A program made the position numbers and the translations under genes. Below are positions 17,884 through 26,851 of a stretch of DNA of 33,041 nucleotides, piece by piece. The number at the start of each line of letters is the position of its first letter. Position 1 is the stretch's first letter. The DNA is from Alphaproteobacteria bacterium (lineage in GTDB: Bacteria; Pseudomonadota; Alphaproteobacteria; Rhodobacterales; Rhodobacteraceae), in assembly GCA_030426685.1 (NCBI GenBank), contig JAUHYC010000040.1:1-33041 (forward strand). The letters are read 5' to 3'. The notes below the pieces were generated by a model. That model had not been told where the DNA came from, did no database searches, and worked only from the letters and a program-made list of their open reading frames with translations.

Positions 17884-18116
17884 GAATCCGGTGGCCGCAT
17901 CCCCGTCGTCGCAGGTTCCTCGACGGATTGCCCGCTACCGCCGAGATCGGTCGGAAGATCCATGAACTTGGGCAATCCGTCTGCGACATCCAAGCTGCGT
18001 CGGCCATAGAAGATACGAAGCTGAGGTTCAAATGAGCTTCCTGACTGCTTGTAGATTTCCGCATACACAACAGTCATCCCGATTTTGAGCCTCCTGTTCG
18101 CAACCGCGCCGCCCAT
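17880..18116 (-). pseudogene. Possible GFA-family C-terminal remnant
   Basis: A 78-codon frame that overlaps the cyclase remnant by 4 bp (ATGA). The segment FEPQLRIFYGRRSLDVADG followed by LPKFMDLP resembles the tail of GFA/CENP-V-type proteins, which end with a similar DGLPxF motif. The zinc-binding cysteines that should lie upstream are missing, and an in-frame TGA occurs 13 codons before the ATG. It is either a truncated gene or a short unrelated protein; I cannot decide. Family assignment is from pattern memory alone. Confidence 0.4.
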
Positions 18117-18243
18117 CGCAATACGTGTAATGGCTGTTGGGCGGGATGTCGCCGGTCAATGGCTTGACCCACCGGGACGTTGCGCACATCATCGCCCTGG
18201 CCAGAAAATCGAAAAAGACAACGGGAATATCTAAACAGTGTTA

Positions 18244-18576
18244 ATGGACAGTCGCAGATGGATCGGGTTGATGCTCGTCGCGGTTGGCGTTTTCGTCACT
18301 GCTCTGCTGTTGTCTGGTGGTGTCGCTGAGGCCCACGGAAAACATGAGCCTTCCATTGTATCAGTCGAAGTTCCAACGCACGATGAACATGCTGCTAAGG
18401 ACCACCAGGGCCATTGTCACGGTGGCGCTTTCTGTAGTGGTTTTGCGATCGTCCAACAGCCCGTTTTGAATGCGGAACTATTGGTATGCAGCGAACGGTA
18501 TAGCTTGCTGCGCGCAACGAAGGGCATCCCGGTTGTTACGAATTTTGATCCGCCCCCACCCAAAACCCTGATCTGA
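18244..18576 (+). CDS. Small secreted His/Cys-containing protein, metal cluster
   Basis: A 110-residue protein with an N-terminal signal or anchor (residues 6-30, ending GGVAEAHG). The exported part has a His-rich stretch HDEHAAKDHQGHCHGGAFC, two more cysteines and a proline-rich tail DPPPPKTL. This layout is common among small periplasmic proteins near copper-handling genes; no specific family is assigned. The ATG at 18244 is preferred to a GTG two codons earlier. First of five same-strand genes that include three cytochromes and a DUF411 protein, so a metal-binding role is inferred. Confidence 0.65.
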   Translation: MDSRRWIGLMLVAVGVFVTALLLSGGVAEAHGKHEPSIVSVEVPTHDEHAAKDHQGHCHGGAFCSGFAIVQQPVLNAELLVCSERYSLLRATKGIPVVTNFDPPPPKTLI

Positions 18577-18631
18577 TCCGTATCCGTACGCATCGTATGG
18601 TGTGCAGAGATAACTCAGACAGGATTAACCA

Positions 18632-19234
18632 ATGAAAACTGAAAAACTGTTGCTGGGCGCGGTGGTTGCGTCCGTTCTGGTTGTGGCAAGCCAATCGGTG
18701 TTTGCGCATGGCGGTGCCACCGGCGTTGTCAAAGAACGCATGGATGGCATGGGCGTGATGAAAGAGGCGATGAAAGTGCTGACGCCGATGATGCGGGGAC
18801 AGGTCGAATATGATGCCGCTGTGGTGCGTGAGCGTTCTGAGGATATCAGCCGCCATGCGGGCGGGGCGCTGACCAGACTGTTCCCCAAGGGCAGCCTTGA
18901 TGCACCATCCGAGGCGAAATCAGAGATCTGGCAGGACTGGGAGGCGTTTTCGGCCTTGGCCGATCAGCTGCGCGTGATGGCGGACGGATTGGCGGAAGCT
19001 TCCGAAAACGGGTTGATGATGGCCGGCGAAATGCCAGCCGTCAGCGGTATGATGGGCGGTCACGACGGGACCATGATGGGTGATCAAGGCGGCTCCATGA
19101 TGGGTGGCGGCACGATGGGCACCGGCGCGAGCGGTGGCATGATGGATCTGTCGCAGATGCCGGCCGACGGGGTTTTCACCATGATGGGACAGGTTTGTTC
19201 GGCCTGCCATACACGGTTTCGGATCGAGAAATAG
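18632..19234 (+). CDS. Cytochrome c' family protein with Met/Gly-rich insert
   Basis: A 200-residue periplasmic class II cytochrome c. Signal peptide at 1-25 (ending SVFA), four-helix body starting RMDGMGVMKEAMKVLTPMM, and the heme motif C189-SA-C192-H193 (CSACHTRFR) at the C terminus, as in cytochrome c'. Between helix 3 and the heme helix, residues 134-171 form an insert of repeated MMGG/MMGD units with a His, absent from ordinary cytochrome c'. Such Met-rich stretches often bind Cu(I); that is inference here. Ten bases upstream of the diheme cytochrome gene. Confidence 0.85.
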   Translation: MKTEKLLLGAVVASVLVVASQSVFAHGGATGVVKERMDGMGVMKEAMKVLTPMMRGQVEYDAAVVRERSEDISRHAGGALTRLFPKGSLDAPSEAKSEIWQDWEAFSALADQLRVMADGLAEASENGLMMAGEMPAVSGMMGGHDGTMMGDQGGSMMGGGTMGTGASGGMMDLSQMPADGVFTMMGQVCSACHTRFRIEK

Positions 19235-19243
19235 GCCGGTCGG

Positions 19244-20143
19244 ATGCGTAGGCTCTATCGCCTTGGATTGGCGGGCGCGGTTATCGCCGTTGTTTGCCTT
19301 GTCGGCCTGATGGCCTGGCCGATTGGCCAGCCCATCACGCCCATCGCTCTGGTAGGGGATGTCGACCGCGGCGCCTATTTGGCGCGTGCCTCCGGCTGCA
19401 TCGCCTGCCATACCAATTTTGCAAAAGGTGGGGCACCGCTGGCGGGTGGAGTGGTATTGGGCACCCCGTTTGGCACGCTGTATTCGCCGAACCTCACCAC
19501 CGACCCGGACCACGGAATCGGAGGCTGGAGCCAGGCCCAGTTCGCCCGTGCCGTCCGCGACGGGGTCTCGCCTGACGGGCATGCCTACTACCCTGCCTTC
19601 CCCTATCCTTTCTATGCCAACTTCTCGGATCAGGAGGTTGCCGATCTCTGGGTGGCATTCCAAACCGTGCCCCCGGTTGCCGAACCATCGCGCCCGCCCG
19701 AGATGGGCTTTCCGTTCAATCAACGGTGGGGTTTGAAACTCTGGCGTGCCGCCTTTCTGGAGCCGCCACGAACAGAACCGGTGGCGGGCAAGGGCGAGAT
19801 ATGGAACCGGGGTCGCGAACTGGTCGAAGGGGCCGCCCATTGCGCGGCTTGTCATACGGCGCGCAACTTTGTTGGCGCGCGCAAATCCGACACAGCGCAC
19901 TTCCAGGGGAGCGATGCGCTGCCGGGCGATGAGAAAGCACCAGCCATCGATCACCTGACTCTGGCTGAAAGAGGATGGGATGTGGCCAGCCTGACCTATG
20001 CCCTGCGCACCGGCATCACGCCCGAAGGGGACGCTTTTGGCGGGTCCATGGGTGAGGTTGTGCTTTATGGCACCAGTTTCCTGACCGAGGCCGACCGGAC
20101 GGCAATCGCGACCTATCTGATGGACGAACATGACGGGGGATGA
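19244..20143 (+). CDS. Diheme c-type cytochrome (dehydrogenase cytochrome-subunit type)
   Basis: A 299-residue protein with a membrane anchor (residues 7-27) and two heme sites, C52-IA-C55-H56 and C200-AA-C203-H204. GGVVLGTPFGTLYSPNLTTD and FPYPFYANFSDQEVADLW are the signature blocks of the cytochrome subunit of alcohol and gluconate dehydrogenases, which have three hemes; here the third domain is missing. It should pass electrons in the periplasm, facing outward from the inner membrane. No dehydrogenase gene is near, so its partner is unknown; the following monoheme cytochrome is a candidate. Confidence 0.87.
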   Translation: MRRLYRLGLAGAVIAVVCLVGLMAWPIGQPITPIALVGDVDRGAYLARASGCIACHTNFAKGGAPLAGGVVLGTPFGTLYSPNLTTDPDHGIGGWSQAQFARAVRDGVSPDGHAYYPAFPYPFYANFSDQEVADLWVAFQTVPPVAEPSRPPEMGFPFNQRWGLKLWRAAFLEPPRTEPVAGKGEIWNRGRELVEGAAHCAACHTARNFVGARKSDTAHFQGSDALPGDEKAPAIDHLTLAERGWDVASLTYALRTGITPEGDAFGGSMGEVVLYGTSFLTEADRTAIATYLMDEHDGG

Positions 20144-20147
20144 GGCC

Positions 20148-20639
20148 ATGAAAACCGGAACAATCTGCGCATTTGCCTTGGCGGGAATTTTCGCCATCGG
20201 CGCTGCGGTCACGTGGATCGCGCCATCAGGCACACAGGCAGGGCCGCCAGTGCAACCGAAAACGTCTGATGTTACGGAGGGTGCTGTGCTCTATGCCGAG
20301 TTCTGCGCCTCTTGCCATGGCGCAGAATTGGAAGGGCAGCCCAACTGGCGGGTCCCGAATGATGACGGCACCCTGCCTGCCCCGCCCCATGATGAGACTG
20401 GTCACACCTGGCACCACGGTGACGCGTTGTTGTTTGACTACACCAAACGAGGCGGCCAGGTCGCTCTCGAAGCGCGCGGCGTTACCGAGTTTGCCAGCGG
20501 CATGCCCGGATTTGACGACAGCCTGAGCGATAAGCAGATCTGGAATGTTCTCGCCTATATCAAATCCACCTGGCCCGGGCGCATTCGCGATATGCAGGCG
20601 GTCCGCACCGAAAGCGAACAGATGCAGGGCGGCTCATGA
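20148..20639 (+). CDS. Monoheme c-type cytochrome
   Basis: A 163-residue protein with an N-terminal signal or anchor (residues 5-31), one heme site C53-AS-C56-H57 (CASCHGAELEGQ) and a likely axial Met in ASGMPGFDDSLSDKQIW, the class I cytochrome c pattern. The start at 20148 has a GGGGATGAGG ribosome site overlapping the upstream stop; a frame opening at 20130 adds six residues inside the previous gene. Four bases after the diheme gene, so the two are co-translated and probably form one electron chain. Confidence 0.87.
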   Translation: MKTGTICAFALAGIFAIGAAVTWIAPSGTQAGPPVQPKTSDVTEGAVLYAEFCASCHGAELEGQPNWRVPNDDGTLPAPPHDETGHTWHHGDALLFDYTKRGGQVALEARGVTEFASGMPGFDDSLSDKQIWNVLAYIKSTWPGRIRDMQAVRTESEQMQGGS

Positions 20640-20732
20640 CCGCCCGCTTGACACATATCATGACACTTGCCCGCGGTTTCGGTCATAAGACCCAACATCA
20701 CACCGCAGGCGCGAAAACGGAAAGGAAATGAC

Positions 20733-21209
20733 ATGAGCACCCCTACACTCGATCGCCGCGTTTTTCTTGCTGGGTTTGGTGCCGCCGGCATCGCTCTGAC
20801 CACACCGGCCCTCGCAACCGCCAAACCGCAGGTGCAGGTCCTCAAGGACCCCGACTGCGGGTGCTGCGGCGCCTGGATTAACATCATGCAGCGCGAAGGG
20901 TTTGAGATGGAGGTGCAGAACGCCTCGTGGGAGACCTTGTCGCAATATAAAGCCACCAAAGGTATCCCGGAAGAGATGGCCTCCTGCCACACCGGCCTGG
21001 TTGAAGGCTACGTCATCGAGGGCCATGTGCCGCCAACCGATATTCGGCGCCTTCTGGCCGAACGTCCCGATGCGATTGGTCTGTCCGTGCCAGGCATGCC
21101 GTACGGCTCACCCGGTATGGGGCCGGAGAGTGAACGGGAAGCCTATTCCGTCTTCCTGATCCGCAAAGATGGCACCACAGAAGTATTCAACCGTTACAAG
21201 GCGGCCTGA
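20733..21209 (+). CDS. DUF411 metal-binding protein, Tat-exported
   Basis: A 158-residue protein. A twin-arginine signal (RRVFLAGFGAAG, residues 8-19) predicts export of a folded form. The mature part has C42, C44 and C45 in DPDCGCCGAW and later SCHTGLVEGYVIEGHVP and VPGMPYGSPGM, all DUF411 hallmarks; the Cys and Met residues suit copper or another soft metal. AAGGAA precedes the ATG at 20733. DUF411 genes often sit beside copper-resistance genes, but no copper oxidase or pump is present here. Last gene of the cytochrome cluster. Confidence 0.85.
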   Translation: MSTPTLDRRVFLAGFGAAGIALTTPALATAKPQVQVLKDPDCGCCGAWINIMQREGFEMEVQNASWETLSQYKATKGIPEEMASCHTGLVEGYVIEGHVPPTDIRRLLAERPDAIGLSVPGMPYGSPGMGPESEREAYSVFLIRKDGTTEVFNRYKAA

Positions 21210-21236
21210 TCGTAGACCCTCAATCCTCCGGCTTCT

Positions 21237-21262
21237 CCGGGCGGGACATTTGCCCCGCCCGG
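21237..21262 (+). terminator. GC hairpin after the cytochrome-DUF411 cluster
   Basis: A perfect 9-bp stem CCGGGCGGG / CCCGCCCGG with loop ACATTTGC begins 28 bp after the DUF411 stop. There is no T-run, so it may protect the mRNA end or terminate weakly. Confidence 0.55.
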
Positions 21263-21368
21263 TCGTGGGCTTTGGCGGAACACAATAACTTTTGCCCCTC
21301 AATCCATTCGCACTTCTGAATCTCCGGTGAACCAATGAAATTGTCAGAGCGCGTTCGTACAGGAACTG

Positions 21369-21767
21369 TTAGCGATCATTTGCAGACCGCAGCTGAGAAA
21401 GCATCGGGCAGGAAACATTTCCGCTGTCACAATTGGCAGTGAGCTCATACAGCGCGGTTTCCAGACGCCGAAGTTCGCTTATCTTGGCGCGCAGGTAGGA
21501 TATATGGAGCACCGCCAATTCCTTCACGATCCGGCAGTCTTTTCCATCGCCTTCAGACAGATCTAAGAGTGTTTTGGCATCGGCAAGCCGGAAACCCAAA
21601 TCGCGGCACTTCTTCAGGAAGCGAAGCCTGCCAACATCTTCGGCAGAATAAAGGCGGCGATTGTTGGAAGCCCGTACGGGTTTTGGCACGATTCCTTCGC
21701 GTTCATAGTAGCGGATCGTTTCAATTCCAACGCCGCTTTGCCGGGAAGCCTCACCAATCGCAATCAT
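21369..21767 (-). CDS. merR: MerR-family mercury-type regulator
   Basis: A 132-residue regulator: N-terminal winged helix (IGEASRQSGVGIETIRYYER), a dimerisation helix, and three cysteines in the metal-site positions, C78, C113 and C120. The 35-residue gap between the first two equals that of C82 and C117 in Tn501 MerR, which bind Hg(II); the third is two residues nearer than usual. C54 is extra. It represses and, with metal, activates the divergent promoter at 21783-21813. A different thiophilic metal cannot be excluded. Confidence 0.85.
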   Translation of the reverse strand: MIAIGEASRQSGVGIETIRYYEREGIVPKPVRASNNRRLYSAEDVGRLRFLKKCRDLGFRLADAKTLLDLSEGDGKDCRIVKELAVLHISYLRAKISELRRLETALYELTANCDSGNVSCPMLSQLRSANDR

Positions 21768-21782
21768 GTGATGGTATCCATC

Positions 21783-21813
21783 TTGATCCTGTAGTTACTA
21801 CAGAAGTTATACC
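21783..21813 (+). promoter_or_regulatory. MerR-type operator and 19-bp-spacer promoter
   Basis: TTGATC (21783-21788) and TATACC (21808-21813) are separated by 19 bp, longer than usual and typical of MerR-controlled promoters. The spacer carries a perfect dyad CTGTAGT-T-ACTACAG (21789-21803), where MerR would bind and untwist the DNA. It drives the MerT-like gene 55 bp downstream. Confidence 0.85.
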
Positions 21814-21867
21814 CTGCCGGGGTCATCGCTGCAAAACCGAGCTGTGAAGACCGATGAGGGGAGTGAA

Positions 21868-22191
21868 ATGCTTAGGCACCTTAGTCTCAGCTATATAGGA
21901 TCGCTGTCAGCTTTGGGTGTGGCTTCCTGCTGTATCCTTCCTATGGCGATGATGTTGCTGGGCTTGGGTGGCAGTTGGCTGGCGATTTTCGGTAAAATCG
22001 CGGCGGCAAGTTTCTACGTCCTGGTGATATCCACTGCACTGGTTGCCGTGTCGTGGCTAATATCTCACCGCCGCGGTTCGATGACGCGACTAAAGTGGTG
22101 GCTTGTAGGAAGTACAGCGATGACGGGCTTGGCTTGGTTGATCGCGCTCTACGAGGCACGGATCAACGATTACCTAATAATGCAGATGTGA
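21868..22191 (+). CDS. MerT-like mercuric ion transport protein
   Basis: A 107-residue inner-membrane protein with three predicted helices. The first carries the vicinal pair C21-C22 in LGVASCCILPMAMMLLGLGG, the site by which MerT takes Hg(II) across the membrane. The second cysteine pair of classical MerT is missing, so it is a shortened or divergent form. ATG at 21868 has GAGGGGAG 4 nt upstream; a GTG at 21844 is less likely. Controlled by the merR promoter. Base composition is lower in GC than flanking genes, suggesting transfer. Confidence 0.7.
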   Translation: MLRHLSLSYIGSLSALGVASCCILPMAMMLLGLGGSWLAIFGKIAAASFYVLVISTALVAVSWLISHRRGSMTRLKWWLVGSTAMTGLAWLIALYEARINDYLIMQM

Positions 22192-22195
22192 GACA

Positions 22196-22429
22196 ATGAC
22201 AGAGCAAGTTATAGTGCTGGAAAGCACATTGACATGTCCAGAATGTGGACACACTGAAACTGAAAATATGCCGACCGATGCCTGCCAGTGGTTCTACGAA
22301 TGCACGTCGTGCAAAGCGGTATTAACGCCACTCAAAGGTGACTGTTGTGTATACTGTTCCTATGCAACTGTGCCGTGCCCACCCATTCAACTGGGCGGCA
22401 GCTGTTGCGAACAGATTGAACGTGAATGA
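22196..22429 (+). CDS. GDCCVxC domain-containing protein
   Basis: A 77-residue soluble protein. It has a zinc-ribbon-like N-terminal pair (CPECGH, then CTSC) and the defining GDCCVYCSYATVPCPPIQ, plus a closing SCC. Relatives are small proteins linked to mercury loci, and some carry selenocysteine in the motif; here every position is a TGT or TGC cysteine codon. Ten cysteines in 77 residues imply metal or thiol chemistry, but no activity is known. Four bases after the MerT-like gene, so the same operon. Confidence 0.85.
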   Translation: MTEQVIVLESTLTCPECGHTETENMPTDACQWFYECTSCKAVLTPLKGDCCVYCSYATVPCPPIQLGGSCCEQIERE

Positions 22430-22593
22430 CACACGTTTCAGTTGCCCAGATCTCAAAGGTGACTTGCGATCCACAAGAACCCGATTTGACAAGCTGTGCT
22501 GCAGCATCCCGAGTGACTGATGAAAATCAAACTATCTACATCAGCTCTTATGGACATGGAGGATTGGGCACAGACCGATGTCGCGGTTCATAG
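22426..22593 (+). CDS. Possible small ORF overlapping the GDCCVxC stop
   Basis: A 55-codon frame starts at an ATGA overlap with the previous stop and reads MTHVSVAQISKVTCDPQEP onward to a TAG. It has two further cysteines, but no ribosome site, no recognised motif and nothing like MerP or MerA. Translational coupling is possible; chance is as likely. The rest of 22594-22709 shows no gene. Confidence 0.15.
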   Translation: MTHVSVAQISKVTCDPQEPDLTSCAAASRVTDENQTIYISSYGHGGLGTDRCRGS

Positions 22594-22709
22594 CTGACTT
22601 TTCGGGCACACCCATGAAAACAAAATTGGTGCCCAATATGGATGTTCCAGGGCCAATTTTCGGCAAAAGAATTTTGTGTCGGTGATCAATTACACCATGC
22701 GGCGCTGGA

Positions 22710-24221
22710 TTAGTGCGACTTTGAAGCCCGAGCGACATAATCCGTAATCGCAACCCGGCAACCATGTTGCCAGATCTCGTTCAGCCATGAGGCAAAGGCT
22801 TCTGAAAAGTGGGTGTCACGGTCAAAATCACCATAGTATTGGTTATTGCCGATCCATAATTCCGGATCAGATTTGGATGCCTGAGCGGTTCTTTGCAAAC
22901 TTTCCCACTGAGGGTCGTTTGGTGCGATTTCTGATCCATCCTCGCGAATGCCAGCGCACATCCGGCACCAAAAGGCTTCGGCCAGCGCGAGCCCGCTTAT
23001 GGAAGAGCACGTCGCAAGTGCATCGCGCAGCGACGGGAGCAAGAATCCCGGATGCCGCGAAGATCCGTCAAACGCAACCCGGCGCGTTGTGTCGTGAATT
23101 GCGGTGTTTGCGAACCGCCTCTCGACCAACCCAAGGTACTCGGCTGGTGTTGTTCCGGGGACGGCTTCGACATGCGGCAGAATTTCCTCTGCCTGAACCT
23201 TTCCAAAAAACGCCACAATATCCGGGTCCCGCATGCAATCCGAAATTGTTGGGACATTTAGAATTTCCCCAACATTAGCAAGCAGTTGGTGGCCGCCGTT
23301 CAAAATGCGCAGTTTCATCTTTTCGTACTTATGAACGTCATTGGTCATAGTTACGCCAACCAGATCAAGAGACGGTCTGCCGGCACAAAAGTCATCCTCG
23401 ATCACCCATTGGCGAAAATTCTCGTGGGAGACCGGAGTACGATCGTCGACGCCAAGTACATTGCATTGTGATACCACTTGGTCAGTCGTCGCGGGTACGA
23501 TGCAATCCACCATCGAGTTAGGGAAAGCGCCATTCTGATCGATCCAATTGGCCAGATCAGGGTCGGACATACGCGCCAATCCCACGACGCAGTTTCGCAG
23601 AATTGTGCCGTTGCCTTGAAGATTATCGCAACTCAGCGCGGTAAAGGGTTTATGGCCGTCTTCTCTACGCTGTCGAAGTGCCGCGACCATGGCGCCGAAG
23701 GCCGTTCGGGGCTGGCCGGGACTTTCTGCATCGTGACGAATATCTGCGTGATCCGAGTTGAACGCACCAGTGTTGGCATCCAGAAAATAACCGCCTTCGG
23801 TTACCGTCAGCGAAACAATCCGAATGGCCGGGTCGGCCATTGTCTGGATGAGAGCGGCGTTGTCCTCTTCGATCGGCAGGTAATCGATCATTGGACCGAT
23901 CACCTCGGCGGATGTTTCTTTTGGGTCCAGTTCGATCAGCGTTGTCAGGCAGTCTTGCGCCAGCAACCTCTCGCGCATCTCAGCGTCGTAGTTCCGCACG
24001 CCGGCTCCGATGATCGCCCAGTCATGGGCCTGACCCTGTTGCATAAGCTGGTGGATATACCAGGCCTGATGTGCGCGATGGAAATTACCTACTCCGATAT
24101 GGACAATGCCCGGTGTCAGATCCGAATGCACATAGGCAGGCGTCCTGACGGCCGCTGGCAGGTCTGTCAGGTTGTCACGCCGTAGCCGTGTCGGTGGTTT
24201 TGTGTTCACCACGGGGTTCAT
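22710..24221 (-). CDS. mtlK: Mannitol 2-dehydrogenase
   Basis: A 503-residue member of the long-chain polyol dehydrogenase family, oxidising D-mannitol to D-fructose with NAD. The N-terminal nucleotide-binding segment is GIVHIGVGNFHRAHQ. The catalytic trio is K303, N308 and H311 in KLRILNGGHQ, with the same spacing as K295, N300 and H303 of Pseudomonas fluorescens mannitol dehydrogenase. Its ATG shares one base with the smoS stop (TGATG). Last gene of the smo operon, as in Rhodobacter sphaeroides. D-arabinitol is also a possible substrate. Confidence 0.92.
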   Translation of the reverse strand: MNPVVNTKPPTRLRRDNLTDLPAAVRTPAYVHSDLTPGIVHIGVGNFHRAHQAWYIHQLMQQGQAHDWAIIGAGVRNYDAEMRERLLAQDCLTTLIELDPKETSAEVIGPMIDYLPIEEDNAALIQTMADPAIRIVSLTVTEGGYFLDANTGAFNSDHADIRHDAESPGQPRTAFGAMVAALRQRREDGHKPFTALSCDNLQGNGTILRNCVVGLARMSDPDLANWIDQNGAFPNSMVDCIVPATTDQVVSQCNVLGVDDRTPVSHENFRQWVIEDDFCAGRPSLDLVGVTMTNDVHKYEKMKLRILNGGHQLLANVGEILNVPTISDCMRDPDIVAFFGKVQAEEILPHVEAVPGTTPAEYLGLVERRFANTAIHDTTRRVAFDGSSRHPGFLLPSLRDALATCSSISGLALAEAFWCRMCAGIREDGSEIAPNDPQWESLQRTAQASKSDPELWIGNNQYYGDFDRDTHFSEAFASWLNEIWQHGCRVAITDYVARASKSH

Positions 24222-24990
24222 CAGCTCATCCAGTTTCCGCCGTCGACATTGTAGGTCTGCGCGACGATGTACCTGGCCTCGTCAGAGGCCAGAAACACCG
24301 CCATTCCAGTCAGGTCCTCGGCACGACCCATGCGGCCATAGGGAACAGCCGCTGCCACTTCGCGCTTCTTCTGGCCGGGGATCTTGCCTTCATGCTTTGC
24401 AAAAAACGCGTCCACACCATCCCAGTGTTCGCCATCGACAACACCGGGGGCAATCGCGTTCACGTTGATACCGTGAGATATCAGGTTCAGCCCCGCCGAT
24501 TGAGTAAGTGAAATGATTGCTGCCTTACTGGCGCAATAGACAGCGACCAAAGGCTCGCCCCTTCGCCCGGCCTGCGACGCCATGTTGATGATCCGACCTT
24601 TGGTCCTGTGTTCGATCATGTGCCGCGCGACGGACTGCATGGTGAACAAGGTGCCAGAAACGTTGATGTCAAAGACGCGGTTATAGTCCGTGCGTTCAAT
24701 CTCAACGATTGGTGCGGCGGTGAATATGGCTGCGTTATTGATCAGGATGTCGATGGGGCCGAAATGGGCTGCTGTTTTTGCCACCGCCTCATCTATGCTC
24801 TGCTGGTTGGTCACATCCATCTCAATGGCCAAAGCAGCCTCACCGATTTCAGAAGCTGCGTCCCGCGCGCGTTGAAAGTCGATGTCGGCGATGGCAACAC
24901 GCGCGCCTTCTGCCACATAGGCCTTGGCAAAGGCCAATCCGATGCCACGTGCGGCCCCGGTGATCAGGGCGGTTTTGCCTGCAAGGCGTG

Positions 24991-24994
<4 letters not shown>
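24221..24994 (-). CDS. smoS: Sorbitol dehydrogenase (short-chain dehydrogenase)
   Basis: A 257-residue classical SDR. The cofactor loop is TGAARGIG (residues 13-20), with NNAA, then the catalytic Ser ([11 protein letters not shown]) and YCASK (YxxxK). It matches the R. sphaeroides SmoS family, which oxidises D-sorbitol to D-fructose, and D-aspartate at the end of strand 2 (IADID) favours NAD. It overlaps smoK upstream by 4 bp and mtlK downstream by 1 bp. Galactitol could also be a substrate. Confidence 0.9.
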
Positions 24995-25995
<1,001 letters not shown>

Positions 25996-26007
25996 ACGTC
26001 GTCTTCC

Positions 26008-26838
26008 TTATTTCACAGCGCCGAAAGTCAGGCCGCGGACAAGTTGTTTCTGGCTGAACCAGCCAAGGATCAGGATTGGTGCAATCGCCATGGTCGAGGC
26101 TGCGCTGAGCTTGGCAAAGAACAGGCCCTCGGGGCTGGAATAGCTGGCGATGAAGGCGGTCAGAGGCGCGGCATCGACGGCTGTCAGGTTGAGGGTCCAG
26201 AACGCCTCGTTCCACGCCAGGATAAAGTTCAGCAACACGGTCGAGGCGATGCCGGGGATGGCCATGGGCGTCAGCACATAGAGGATTTCCTCTTTCAACG
26301 TCGCCCCGTCCATCCGCGCGGCTTCCAGAATCTCACCCGGAATTTCGCGGAAATAGGTATACAGCATCCAGACGATGATCGGCAGGTTGATCAGCATCAG
26401 CACGACGACCAGCCCTCCGCGCGTGTCCAGCAGACCCAGCCGGATGAACAGCAGGTAGATCGGGTAAAGAACACCAACCGCGGGCAGCATCTTGGTGGAA
26501 AGCATCCACAGCAGGATGTCCTTGGTCCGTTTCGAGGGCACGAAGGCCATGGCCCATGCAGCGGGCACTGCAATGATCACGCCCAGAATGGTTGACCCCC
26601 CCGCAATGATGACCGAGTTCCACAGGAACCGCATATAGTCCGAGCGTTCCTGCACGATGGCATAATTCTCCAGCGTCCAGTTGAAGTTCAGGAACAGGGG
26701 CGGGCTGGCAATCGCCTGCGCTTCGGTCTTAAAGCTGGTCAGGATGGTCCACAGGATCGGGAAAAAGATCAGCAGACCAACAGCCCATGCCAGGACAGTG
26801 TTCAGTGATTTGCGACGGGGTGTGACGGTGCGGGCCAT
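26008..26838 (-). CDS. smoG: Polyol ABC transporter permease
   Basis: A 276-residue inner-membrane permease of the MalG type with about six helices. The cytoplasmic EAA loop reads EILEAARMDGATLKEEILYV, the contact for the ATPase. It starts MARTVTPRRKSLNTVL. Lies 13 bp after smoF and 12 bp before smoK. Forms the channel with SmoF for sorbitol and mannitol entry. Confidence 0.92.
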   Translation of the reverse strand: MARTVTPRRKSLNTVLAWAVGLLIFFPILWTILTSFKTEAQAIASPPLFLNFNWTLENYAIVQERSDYMRFLWNSVIIAGGSTILGVIIAVPAAWAMAFVPSKRTKDILLWMLSTKMLPAVGVLYPIYLLFIRLGLLDTRGGLVVVLMLINLPIIVWMLYTYFREIPGEILEAARMDGATLKEEILYVLTPMAIPGIASTVLLNFILAWNEAFWTLNLTAVDAAPLTAFIASYSSPEGLFFAKLSAASTMAIAPILILGWFSQKQLVRGLTFGAVK

Positions 26839-26851
26839 GGTTTTTACCTCC

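Noticed and set aside
18920..20233. A 437-codon minus-strand open frame
   Set aside because: It is antisense to two cytochrome genes with clear heme motifs and has no family signature.
22340..22365. Selenocysteine codon in the GDCCVxC motif
   Set aside because: The motif is fully encoded by TGT and TGC codons; no in-frame TGA occurs until the real stop.
22541..22765. A 74-codon minus-strand frame after mtlK
   Set aside because: It overlaps the mtlK end, has no ribosome site and no recognised motif.
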